Shown: positions 22,092 through 30,052 of the stretch, piece after piece
Position numbering within the stretch: the stretch's first letter is position 1
Layout: every line of letters starts with the position of its first letter
DNA from: an uncultured Collinsella sp.
GTDB lineage: Bacteria > Actinomycetota > Coriobacteriia > Coriobacteriales > Coriobacteriaceae
Direction of reading: 5' to 3'
Length of the DNA stretch: 32,507 nt
NCBI GenBank assembly: GCA_900550415.1
Contig: URSO01000018.1
Location: forward strand, 1-32,507
Translations under genes and position numbers: made by a program
The notes under the pieces: model-generated
Told to the model about the DNA's origin: nothing
The model's input: only the letters and a program-made list of their open reading frames with translations
Databases searched by the model: none

Positions 22092-23921
22092 GTGCGCAAT
22101 CTCAAGATTTTGTTTTCCTATCTGGGGGCATACCGCCGCGATGCCATGCTCGGCGTGTTCTTTGTGACGGCCGAGACGGCGCTCGAGCTGTTTATCCCGG
22201 TCATCATGGCAAATATCATCGATGTGGGCGTGCCCGCGGGCGACATCAACTACATGCTGTTGCAGGGCACGTATATGTTGGTATGCGCCGCATGTTCGCT
22301 GGTACTTGGCTTGGGCTATGCACGCACGTCTGCTCGCGTCGCCTCGGGCCTCGGCGCTAACCTGCGCGAGGCCGAGTATCGCAAGATCCAGACGCTCGCT
22401 TTTGGCAATCTGGACAACTACGACGCCAGCTCGCTGGTCACTCGCATGACCACCGACATCACTGTGATTCAAAACGCCGTAGGTAATGGCTTCCGTCCCA
22501 TGGTGCGCGGGCCGGTAAATCTGGTCATGGGCCTCGTCTACGCTTTTGCGCTCTCGCACGAGCTCGCGGCGGTCTTTGCCGTCATTCTGCCGATGCTCGC
22601 CATCGTGCTCGGTATCATTACCGTGCGCGTGAGCCCGCTCTACCGCCAACTCCAGACCTCGATGGACCACCTCAACGGCGTGGTGCAAGAGGACCTTACC
22701 GCCGTGCGCGCCGTGAAGGCTTACGTGCGAGCCGAGCACGAGTGCGACAAGTTCGACACCGTCAATACCGAGCTTGCCGGCACAGCGACTAAGACCTTCG
22801 GCACCGCCGTGCTCAACCTGCCGGTGTTCCAACTCTCGATGTACGTGGCTGCGCTCTCGATCCTGTGGATTGGCGGCCGCATGATCATCGAAGGTCGCTT
22901 GGGCGTGGGCTCGCTCACGGGCTTTATGAGCTACGTGCTGCTGATTATGAACTCGCTCATGATGATTTCCAACGTGTTTTTGCTGCTCACGCGCGCTCTC
23001 ACGAGTGTGAGCCGTATCGCAGAGGTGCTCGATGAGGAGCCCTTTATCGCCAACCCTGCGGGAGATCTCGCGATTGCGGCACCAGCGGACGGCAGTATCG
23101 AGTTTCGCGACGTGTCGTTTAAATACCGCGCGGATGCTGCCGAGGACGTGCTCGAGCATATCGACCTTTGCATTGAGGCGGGCTCCACGGTGGGCGTGCT
23201 CGGCGGTACGGGCTCGGGCAAGAGTTCGCTTGTGCAGCTGATTGCGCGCCTGTACGACGCCACCGAAGGCGCCGTACTCGTGGGCGGACACGACGTGCGC
23301 GACTACGACCTCGCGACCCTACGCGACGCCGTGGGCATTGTGCTGCAGAAGAATGTGCTGTTCACGGGCACCGTGCGTGAGAACCTGCAGTGGGGCAATC
23401 CGCAGGCGTCGGACGATGAGCTCCTCGCGGCTTGCCGCGCGGCGTGCGTGGACGAGTTCCTCGATCGCATCGGCGGGCTGGACGGCGAGTTGGGCCAGGG
23501 CGGCGCCGGTGTTTCGGGTGGCCAGAAGCAACGCCTGTGCATCGCGCGTACATTGCTCAAGCATCCGCGTGTGCTCATCTTTGACGATTCGACCAGCGCG
23601 GTCGATATGGCGACCGACGCTAAGATTCGCGAGCACATCGCCCGGATTCCCAATACGACCGTGCTCATCATCGCCCAGCGCATCGCGAGCGTCATGGATG
23701 CCGATCACATTGTGGTGTTGGACGACGGTCGTGTCCACGGCGTGGGCACGCACGAGGAACTGCTGGCGGGCGACAACATCTACCAGGAGATTTACGCCTC
23801 GCAGATGGAGTTCGCGGGGAACGCGGACGCCGGTGACGGCAGCGACGATGGCTGCGCGAATGATCCGTTTTCCTCCGTCCCCAGCGAATCACCCTTGGAA
23901 GGGGGTGAGCGCCATGCCTAA
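22092..23921 (+). CDS. ABC exporter subunit with degenerate ATP site
   Basis: A 609-residue half-transporter: six membrane helices (about 15-310) then a nucleotide-binding domain. Walker A is GGTGSGKS (371-378), the signature VSGGQ (474-478) and Walker B VLIFDD (494-499). The catalytic Glu is Asp499 and the H-loop His is Gln529 (AQR). In heterodimeric exporters such as BmrCD, LmrCD or TM287/288 this pattern marks the subunit with the non-hydrolysing site. The start is a GTG with GGGGGA upstream. The partner gene overlaps its end by 8 nt, so translation is coupled. The last 20 codons, after the acidic DAGDGSDDG, are supplied partly by a dispersed repeat. Confidence 0.92.
   Translation: MRNLKILFSYLGAYRRDAMLGVFFVTAETALELFIPVIMANIIDVGVPAGDINYMLLQGTYMLVCAACSLVLGLGYARTSARVASGLGANLREAEYRKIQTLAFGNLDNYDASSLVTRMTTDITVIQNAVGNGFRPMVRGPVNLVMGLVYAFALSHELAAVFAVILPMLAIVLGIITVRVSPLYRQLQTSMDHLNGVVQEDLTAVRAVKAYVRAEHECDKFDTVNTELAGTATKTFGTAVLNLPVFQLSMYVAALSILWIGGRMIIEGRLGVGSLTGFMSYVLLIMNSLMMISNVFLLLTRALTSVSRIAEVLDEEPFIANPAGDLAIAAPADGSIEFRDVSFKYRADAAEDVLEHIDLCIEAGSTVGVLGGTGSGKSSLVQLIARLYDATEGAVLVGGHDVRDYDLATLRDAVGIVLQKNVLFTGTVRENLQWGNPQASDDELLAACRAACVDEFLDRIGGLDGELGQGGAGVSGGQKQRLCIARTLLKHPRVLIFDDSTSAVDMATDAKIREHIARIPNTTVLIIAQRIASVMDADHIVVLDDGRVHGVGTHEELLAGDNIYQEIYASQMEFAGNADAGDGSDDGCANDPFSSVPSESPLEGGERHA
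23861..23893. repeat. Dispersed repeat inside the 3' end of the ABC gene, copy 2
   Basis: A 23-nt block (23861-23883, containing CCGTTTTCCTCCGTCCCC) matches the reverse complement of 15264-15286 exactly. Here it is coding: it supplies the residues NDPFSSVPSES near the C-terminus of the first ABC subunit. The related intergenic copy shows the block is a mobile or amplified sequence. Confidence 0.75.
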
Positions 23922-25812
23922 GACCGCAGCTCAAGCACGCCCGGCCGACCTCAAGCGCACGCTTCGCCGCCTGCTCTCCTACATGGGACACGCCAAGTTC
24001 TCGTTGCTCGCGGTGGGCGTGCTCGCCTCCGTCGCCGCCATCGCGAGCCTCGTCGGCACCTACATGGTGCGCCCCATCGTTAACGGTTTGGCCACGGGCG
24101 GGGAGGAACTGCTCGCCAAGCAGGTTATCCTGACGGCGATCATCTACGCCGCGGGCGTGCTCTCGGCCCTGGGCTACTCGCAGATTATGGTGCGCGCGGC
24201 CCAACGCGTGGTGTCCGATATTCGCCGCGACCTGTTCGCGCACATCCAGACGCTGCCGCTCAGTTATTTTGACAGCACGCGCTCGGGCGACATCATGAGC
24301 TTTTTCACCAACGACGTCGACACCGTCTCCGAGGCGCTCAACAACAGCTTTGCCAACGTGATTCAGGCCGCCATTCAGGTTGTGGGCACCACGGCCATGC
24401 TCATCATCCTTAACTGGCAGCTCACGATTATCACGCTCGTGTGCGATGTGGCCATTGTGCTGTACGCGCGCTACTCGGGCGCGCGCTCTAAGCGCTTCTT
24501 TGCCGCCCAGCAGGCATCGCTTGGCGACCTGGACGGATATATCGAAGAGATGGTCTCGGGCCAAAAGGTCATCAAGGTCTTTAATCACGAGGCAGCGAAT
24601 GTCGCCGGCTTCACCTGCCGCAACGACGAGCTTCGCCGCACCGGCACCGCCGCCGTGAGCTATGCCAACTCCATGGTGCCCATGACCGTCGTGATTGGTT
24701 ACGTCAATTATGCGATTGTCGCCGTGGCGGGCGGCATGCTCTGCATCAAGGGGCTCGCCGACGTGGGCGCGCTTGCAAGCTACCTGGTCTTTGTGCGTCA
24801 GGCCGCCATGCCCATCAACCAGTTTACGCAGCTGGGCAACTTTTTGCTCAACGCGCTGGCCGGTGCCGAGCGCCTGTTTGCCGCCATGGATCTTAAGCCC
24901 GAGGTGGACGAGGGCTGCGTGGAGCTGGTGCAGACGGGCGACGCCGCGTGGGCATGGAAGATTCCCGAGGGCCAGGGCGTGGGCGCGTACGGGCACCTGC
25001 ATGACGTGGCTGCCGTTGATGAGTCGGGTCACGCAGTGGCTGCCGACGGTACCGAGCTTGTCACCGGTCTTATCCCGCTTGCCGGCGACGTGCGCTTCCA
25101 TGCCGTGGACTTTTCCTACGTGCCGGGCGCGCGCGTGCTCACGGATCTCAACCTGTTTGCCAAGCCGGGGCAAAAGATCGCGTTTGTGGGCTCGACGGGC
25201 GCCGGAAAGACGACCATCACCAACCTCATCAACCGCTTCTACGAGGTCGATGACGGCGAGATCACGTACGACGGCATCGACGTCAAGCACATTGCCAAGG
25301 CCAGCCTGCGCGGGTCGCTCGGCATTGTGCTGCAGGACACGCACCTGTTTAGCGGCACCATTGCGCAGAACATCCGCTTTGGCAAGCTCGACGCGACCGA
25401 CGAGGAGATGCGCGCCGCTGCCGAGGCCGCCTGCGCCGACTCGTTTATCCGCCGCCTGCCTAGAGGGTACGACACGCCGGTCACGGCCGACGGCGCCAAC
25501 CTGTCGCAGGGCCAGCGCCAGCTGCTCGCCATCGCGCGCGTGGCCGTGGCCGATCCGCCGGTGCTCATCTTGGACGAGGCCACGAGTTCCATCGACACGC
25601 GCACCGAAAAGCTCATCGAGCGCGGCATGGACCGCATCATGCGCGGACGCACCACGTTTATGATCGCGCACCGCCTGTCCACCGTCCGCGATGCCGACGC
25701 GATTATGGTCCTCGAACACGGCCGCATTATCGAGCGCGGCACGCACGAAGAGCTGCTCGCCCAGCACGGCGAGTACTGGCAGCTGGCGCATAGCTTAAAA
25801 GAGTTGGATTAA
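23914..25812 (+). CDS. ABC exporter subunit with canonical ATP site
   Basis: A 632-residue half-transporter and the catalytic partner of the previous gene. Six membrane helices (about 25-310) precede the nucleotide-binding domain: Walker A GSTGAGKT (426-433), signature LSQGQ (530-534), Walker B LILDE (551-555) with catalytic Glu555, and His586 in AHRLST. An insert of about 50 residues (330-390) between the membrane part and the ATP domain is unusual (DAAWAWKIPEG..., SGHAVAADG). The ATG at 23914 follows GGAAGGGGGTGAG and lies inside the last codons of the first subunit. The pair forms a multidrug-type heterodimer; the substrate is not evident. Confidence 0.94.
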   Translation: MPKTAAQARPADLKRTLRRLLSYMGHAKFSLLAVGVLASVAAIASLVGTYMVRPIVNGLATGGEELLAKQVILTAIIYAAGVLSALGYSQIMVRAAQRVVSDIRRDLFAHIQTLPLSYFDSTRSGDIMSFFTNDVDTVSEALNNSFANVIQAAIQVVGTTAMLIILNWQLTIITLVCDVAIVLYARYSGARSKRFFAAQQASLGDLDGYIEEMVSGQKVIKVFNHEAANVAGFTCRNDELRRTGTAAVSYANSMVPMTVVIGYVNYAIVAVAGGMLCIKGLADVGALASYLVFVRQAAMPINQFTQLGNFLLNALAGAERLFAAMDLKPEVDEGCVELVQTGDAAWAWKIPEGQGVGAYGHLHDVAAVDESGHAVAADGTELVTGLIPLAGDVRFHAVDFSYVPGARVLTDLNLFAKPGQKIAFVGSTGAGKTTITNLINRFYEVDDGEITYDGIDVKHIAKASLRGSLGIVLQDTHLFSGTIAQNIRFGKLDATDEEMRAAAEAACADSFIRRLPRGYDTPVTADGANLSQGQRQLLAIARVAVADPPVLILDEATSSIDTRTEKLIERGMDRIMRGRTTFMIAHRLSTVRDADAIMVLEHGRIIERGTHEELLAQHGEYWQLAHSLKELD

Positions 25813-25860
25813 CCCGTTCGAACACGATGCTTTGGCCCTCCGTGCCTCTCACCTCGCCTC

Positions 25861-25925
25861 AAACCATCACAACATTCGACGTTTTTTGCCAAAATCGGGA
25901 AAAGCATCGAATGTTGTGATGGTTT
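25861..25925 (+). repeat. Palindromic repeat (AAACCATCACAACATTCGA), copy 1
   Basis: Perfect 19-bp arms AAACCATCACAACATTCGA and its complement enclose a 27-nt asymmetric loop. The asymmetry gives each copy an orientation. It may also terminate the ABC operon, since T-runs follow. The rest of the 214-base gap has no gene. Confidence 0.88.
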
Positions 25926-26026
25926 TTCTACCACTCGACCGGGCGGAATCGCTTTCTTGCGCGCGAAGGTGTGCGGACCCGTGGGCAGGGGAATAAGGTT
26001 GGTTATCCGACTCCATTGGAGGGCTC

Positions 26027-27064
26027 ATGGACCTGCCGATCGTCCTGTCCCATAAGACTGCCTGGCTGTACCACAACGTGGCGCGCCCGTCCGAGCCGCT
26101 CTCGCGAGCAAGCAGCCTATACGATGAGGACTCGCTTGCTAACGAGGCGGAGCCGACTGCGGACCTGCCCAAATTGGGGCTCGATGCCAAGGGGCTGAGG
26201 GCTTCAACGGCAGTTGGGATCGTTACCGACTATCTGGTTTCGCTTGGTATTCCACGAGAAGAGCTCGATCATATCGACACGCTCGTCAACTTCGATTTTG
26301 AGCGCTCGACGCCGGCTGGATTTAGGTGCCACGTGTTTGGGGCGCCGGTACCTCCAGGCCATCTTATCGAGGTGGCAGAGGGCCTTCTAGTGGTTGATGA
26401 GGCCATGTGCTTTGTTCAAGCGGGTTCGTGGATGAGCGAGCCCGAGCAGCTGGAATATGGCTACGAAATCTGCGCCCGATACCATTTGAATCATCTGTCG
26501 ACGGACGATTATGTCGAGATGGGGCAGAGGTATACCGTTGCCGACTTGATTGCCTATTGCAATGAGAACCGATCTCGTCAGGGGGCTATACGCGCGGCCG
26601 GTGTGCTCAGGCGCGTGCACGATGGCGCGCGGTCGCCCATGGAGACGGCCACCGCAATCATGGTCGTAGCAAAACGTTCCCAGGGCGGGCTGGGATACGC
26701 CAAGATCGAGCTCAACCGTCGGGTCGATGTTCCCAACGAGTTCAAGTATCTCGCTAAGGCTGGGTATTTCGAGATCGACGTATATGCGCCTGCGAGCGGT
26801 ACGGGGATTGAATACAACGGCTCGGACCATCTTGATAAACAGCGCAGCGCGTCGGATGCGGAGCGCATGACCGTGCTGAGCGCGCTGGGCTTTAGGATGA
26901 TCGTCCTCACCGGGACTCAGTTTGCCCATCAGCTGCAATTGCACCGGGCGATGAACGCCATCGCACTCGCAATAGGCCTTAAGTGCGACCGAAGCGAAGC
27001 TTTCCAAAAGCGGCAGAACGACCTGCGAGAATTCGTGATTCGGCACTGGGACGGCGGTCTTTAG
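26027..27064 (+). CDS. Putative PD-(D/E)XK nuclease-fold protein (DUF559-like)
   Basis: A 345-residue protein. The C-terminal 140 residues show the order of motifs seen in DUF559/Vsr-like endonuclease folds: SPMET (Glu206), YFEIDVY (Asp251), IEYNGSDHL (Glu262), then AERMTVLSALGFRMIVLTG. The N-terminus, VLSHKTAWLYHNV, recalls the 'SHxTAxxLH' start of actinobacterial proteins that pair an AbiEi-like N-terminal domain with DUF559. The middle has no recognised domain. TTGGAGGGC precedes the ATG. It stands alone and is bracketed by two same-orientation copies of a palindromic repeat. DNase activity, defence or toxin role are all unproven. Confidence 0.6.
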   Translation: MDLPIVLSHKTAWLYHNVARPSEPLSRASSLYDEDSLANEAEPTADLPKLGLDAKGLRASTAVGIVTDYLVSLGIPREELDHIDTLVNFDFERSTPAGFRCHVFGAPVPPGHLIEVAEGLLVVDEAMCFVQAGSWMSEPEQLEYGYEICARYHLNHLSTDDYVEMGQRYTVADLIAYCNENRSRQGAIRAAGVLRRVHDGARSPMETATAIMVVAKRSQGGLGYAKIELNRRVDVPNEFKYLAKAGYFEIDVYAPASGTGIEYNGSDHLDKQRSASDAERMTVLSALGFRMIVLTGTQFAHQLQLHRAMNAIALAIGLKCDRSEAFQKRQNDLREFVIRHWDGGL

Positions 27065-27102
27065 GGGCGCTTTGGTCCTTCTACGGGGTGCCGTGGGCAG
27101 GC

Positions 27103-27166
27103 AAACCATCACAACATTCGACGTTTTTTGCCAAAAACGGGAAAAGCATCGAATGTTGTGATGGTC
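27103..27166 (+). repeat. Palindromic repeat (AAACCATCACAACATTCGA), copy 2
   Basis: Nearly identical to the copy at 25861, in the same orientation, differing at a few loop bases and one arm end. It lies 38 nt after the stop of the nuclease-fold gene. Confidence 0.88.
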
Positions 27167-27297
27167 TGTGCTGAGGATGGGCTTGGAAAGTCCGTTTTGC
27201 TCGAAGCGACTTGTCCTGTCGTACGGGTGTCGGCATGATTCTCCCGTGGGGTATTATGTTTTCCGAAGAATAAAACGCCGCGTGAGGGGAGGGCTGC

Positions 27298-28353
27298 GTG
27301 GACGGGCACGTGCAACATGACGGCTTTGGCCGCGATATCAACTACCTGCGCATTGCCGTTACCGACAAGTGCAATTTCCGCTGCATTTACTGCATGCCGG
27401 CCGATGGCGTGGCGCCCCGCGCGCACGACGAGCTGCTCAGTGCCGAGGAAATCGCCCGTTTTGTGCGCTTGGTGGCGGGGGAGGGCATTCGCCGCGTGCG
27501 CCTGACGGGCGGCGAGCCGCTGGTCAGCCGCCGTATCATCCCGCTCATTCGTGACATCCGCGCGATCCCGCAGATCGAGGACATCTCGCTCACCACCAAT
27601 GGTGCCCTGCTGCCCAAGCTGGCGCCGCAGCTCAAAGACGCCGGGCTTAACCGCGTCAACATCTCGCTCGACACGCTCGATCCTACGCTCTTTGGAAAGA
27701 TCACGCGTCTAGGTCGACTCGAGCAGACCATGGCCGGCATCGACGCGGCGCTTGCCTGGGGCTTTGAGCCTGTTAAGGTCAACTGCGTTGTAGTGCGCCG
27801 GCTCAACCAGGATGTGGCGGCCCTTGCGCGGCTCACGCTCGACCGCCCCATCCACCTGCGCTTTATCGAATACATGCCCATCGGCGACGAGCGCACGAGC
27901 TCGCATTGCGCCGTGGACCCTCACGCACCCACGCTCAACCCCGAGTTGTGGGATGCGAGCGACAGCGTGCCGAGCGACGAGCTGCGGGCGCGCGTCAATG
28001 CCGGGGCCGCCGCGATGGGTCTGGGCGAGCTCGAACCGCTTGACATCACCGACGCTCCTGCCGGCGCGGGCCCCGCGCGCTATTGGCGCTTTCCGGGCGC
28101 GGCGGGAACGGTCGGCTTCATCAGCGCCATGTCCAACCATTTTTGCGCGAGCTGCAACCGCCTGCGCCTGACGGCCGATGGCAACGTGCGTCCGTGCCTG
28201 TTCAGCGATGCCGAGTATTCGGTGCGCGAGGCGTTGCGCCGTGGTGATGATATGCAGGTACTTTCGATTTGGCGCGATGCCGTGGCCCACAAACCGCAGG
28301 AACACGCGATAATTGAGGGCACGCAACGATTTATGTCCCAAATCGGAGGATGA
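27298..28353 (+). CDS. moaA: GTP 3',8-cyclase MoaA
   Basis: A 351-residue radical-SAM enzyme, first step of molybdenum cofactor synthesis from GTP. The N-terminal cluster motif is CNFRCIYC, with VRLTGGEPL for SAM. The second, substrate-binding cluster is CASCNRLRLTADGNVRPCL near the end. The chain ends in the conserved Gly-Gly (SQIGG). GGGGAGGG precedes the GTG start. It is followed after 4 nt by the moaC-mobB fusion, so both act together to make cyclic pyranopterin monophosphate. Confidence 0.96.
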   Translation: MDGHVQHDGFGRDINYLRIAVTDKCNFRCIYCMPADGVAPRAHDELLSAEEIARFVRLVAGEGIRRVRLTGGEPLVSRRIIPLIRDIRAIPQIEDISLTTNGALLPKLAPQLKDAGLNRVNISLDTLDPTLFGKITRLGRLEQTMAGIDAALAWGFEPVKVNCVVVRRLNQDVAALARLTLDRPIHLRFIEYMPIGDERTSSHCAVDPHAPTLNPELWDASDSVPSDELRARVNAGAAAMGLGELEPLDITDAPAGAGPARYWRFPGAAGTVGFISAMSNHFCASCNRLRLTADGNVRPCLFSDAEYSVREALRRGDDMQVLSIWRDAVAHKPQEHAIIEGTQRFMSQIGG

Positions 28354-28357
28354 TCAT

Positions 28358-29659
28358 ATGGCCAAGAGCAGGTACGCCGATGCCACCAAGGCCGCTCGCA
28401 GGGCCGCGATGTCTGCCCATAAAGCTACGGCTGCGGCCGGCAATGCCGCCGAGTCCGCGCCCGCACAGCCGTCTGCCGGCGCTGCCACCGATCCCGCCCG
28501 CGACGCCCGTCGCGACGAGCTGACGCACGTGGACGCCAAGGGTGAGGTGCGCATGGTCGACGTGTCCGACAAGGCCGAGACGCATCGCATTGCCATCGCC
28601 GAGGGCACCATCCTCATGCATCCCGAGACGCAGGCCATGGTGCTGCAGGACCGCGCCAAGAAGGGCGACGTACTTGCCTGTGCGCGTGTGGCGGGCATCA
28701 TGGCTATCAAGCGCACGAGCGACATCATCCCCATGTGCCATCCGCTGCTCATTACCAAGAGCAAGTGCGACATTGCGCCCATCGCTCCGGCGGGAACGCC
28801 GGCCGAGGACGTGCCCGAGGGCTGGGCGCCGGCGCGCACGGACGGGCAGGTTGGCTTTCACGTGCTGGTTACGGCGGGCGTGACGGGCAAGACGGGTATT
28901 GAGATGGAGGCTCTGACCGGCGCGAGCGCTGCGTGCCTAACGATCTACGACATGTGCAAGGCCGTCGACCGCGGCATGGAGATCGTCGACGTGCGCCTGC
29001 TGCACAAGGAGGGCGGCCGCTCGGGTGCGTGGGATCGTGCAGAGCGTCAGGCCGCTGCTGTTGAGGCCGTGGCCGCTGACGGTGCCGCACTCGCGAGCAC
29101 ACCCGTCGCCGTCGCGCCCGCGGCTCCGACACCGGCCGTCCCCGCGATCGCGTTTATCGGCTACCAAAACTCGGGCAAGACCACGCTCGTCGAGAAGGTC
29201 ATTGCCGAGCTCACCCGCCGCGGCCTGCGCGTGGGTTCGCTCAAGCATCATGGGCATCACGGCTTTGATATCGATGTGCCCGCTAAGGACACCTGGCGCC
29301 ATCACCAGGCCGGATCCAAGCACGTGGGCCTCATCTGCGCCACGCGCTGGGCGGAGTACGCCGACACGCGCGAGGAGGACGAGATGCCCGCGCGCGAGCT
29401 GCTGTCGCGCTACAACGATGTTGACGTGGTGATCATCGAGGGTTACAAGACCGAGGGCTTCGACAACATCGTGGTCGCGCGCTCCGGTGTCGACCGTCTG
29501 CGCGGCAAGAGCTCGCTCGACCTGGTCGACGGCCGCACGCTGGCCCTTGCCTGCAACGAAGCCCTGGCGCGTCAGGCCTTCGACGCCGGCCTCGCGACCC
29601 GAGCCATCAACATCAACGACGCCCGAGCCATCTGCGATCTCATCCAAGACCATCTTTAA
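28358..29659 (+). CDS. moaC: MoaC-MobB fusion protein
   Basis: A 433-residue fusion. After an Ala-rich tail (1-50), residues about 54-224 are MoaC, cyclic pyranopterin monophosphate synthase: DVSDK, MCHPL (126-130), MEALTGASAACLTIYDMCKAVDRGM with Asp198 and Lys201 of the active site. A flexible Ala/Pro linker (about 225-263) leads to a MobB GTPase domain (264-433) with P-loop GYQNSGKT and SLKHHGHHGFDIDVPAKDTWRH. MobB binds GTP and assists the guanylyltransferase that makes the bis-MGD form of the cofactor. The fusion joins an early and a late step. GGAGG precedes the ATG at 28358; a longer frame overlaps moaA. Confidence 0.93.
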   Translation: MAKSRYADATKAARRAAMSAHKATAAAGNAAESAPAQPSAGAATDPARDARRDELTHVDAKGEVRMVDVSDKAETHRIAIAEGTILMHPETQAMVLQDRAKKGDVLACARVAGIMAIKRTSDIIPMCHPLLITKSKCDIAPIAPAGTPAEDVPEGWAPARTDGQVGFHVLVTAGVTGKTGIEMEALTGASAACLTIYDMCKAVDRGMEIVDVRLLHKEGGRSGAWDRAERQAAAVEAVAADGAALASTPVAVAPAAPTPAVPAIAFIGYQNSGKTTLVEKVIAELTRRGLRVGSLKHHGHHGFDIDVPAKDTWRHHQAGSKHVGLICATRWAEYADTREEDEMPARELLSRYNDVDVVIIEGYKTEGFDNIVVARSGVDRLRGKSSLDLVDGRTLALACNEALARQAFDAGLATRAININDARAICDLIQDHL

Positions 29660-29790
29660 GGCTTGACGCTGCGCCGGCCCCAAGCACCCCATCTCGCCCC
29701 TCAAGCCGTCGCTCGCGTACCAAAGTGCGCGTCGCTCATCTTTCGGGGCGACCTGGGGCACTTGGAACCGGCTCGCTGCACTGCCATAAC

Positions 29791-29840
29791 ATGCCAAAAA
29801 GGGACAGGTTTGTTTTAGCAGGTTTTATCTGGGCAAACGT
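29791..29840. repeat. Dispersed repeat (AAACCTGTCCCTTTTTGGCA), copy 2, inverted
   Basis: The reverse complement of the block at 3941-3990, with TGCCAAAAAGGGACAGGTTT identical and the following GGTTTTATCTG and CAAACG conserved in part. It lies in the 393-base gap after the fusion gene. Confidence 0.65.
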
Positions 29841-29847
29841 CGTAACT

Positions 29848-29880
29848 ACCACAAAGGGGACAGACACCTTTGTGGTGGTT
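29848..29880. repeat. CCACAAAGG hairpin repeat, copy 1
   Basis: Arms ACCACAAAGG / CCTTTGTGGT around a short purine-rich loop, abutting the repeat at 29791. Further copies are at 31417 and 32379, and the HPr-side hairpin at 656 is related. Confidence 0.7.
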
Positions 29881-29887
29881 TTTGCTT

Positions 29888-29922
29888 TGGTAGATGTGTG
29901 GGACATGCCTTACAATCTACCA
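29888..29922 (+). promoter_or_regulatory. Promoter-operator candidate of the MFS gene
   Basis: Inverted arms TGGTAGAT (29888-29895) and ATCTACCA (29915-29922) are separated by 19 nt, with TACAAT (29911-29916) as a -10 candidate. The -35 is weak (TTTGGT). It lies 130 nt before the MFS start. Confidence 0.35.
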
Positions 29923-29974
29923 GGTAGTTCATGACGGGCGAAAAACGGAGAGAAGGGGCTTGATGCGTCCTTAA

Positions 29975-30042
29975 TGTTTCATGCGGATAGATTGATTTGA
30001 CAGACGGTGGCGAATGTCCGCCGTCCGCATTCGTATGAAACA
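29975..30042 (+). other. Folded leader of the MFS gene
   Basis: TGTTTCAT (29975-29982) pairs with ATGAAACA (30035-30042), immediately before the AAGGAG ribosome site. GCGGA (29983-29987) can pair with TCCGC (30024-30028), while GACGG...CCGTC inside (30003-30025) competes for the same bases. Two alternative folds touching the ribosome site could regulate translation. It may equally be a coincidence. Confidence 0.35.
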
Positions 30043-30052
30043 AGGAGTCTCC

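Noticed and set aside
27167..27297. Molybdenum cofactor riboswitch upstream of moaA
   Set aside because: The gap is about 130 nt, part of it taken by a repeat, and I see none of the conserved helices of that riboswitch.
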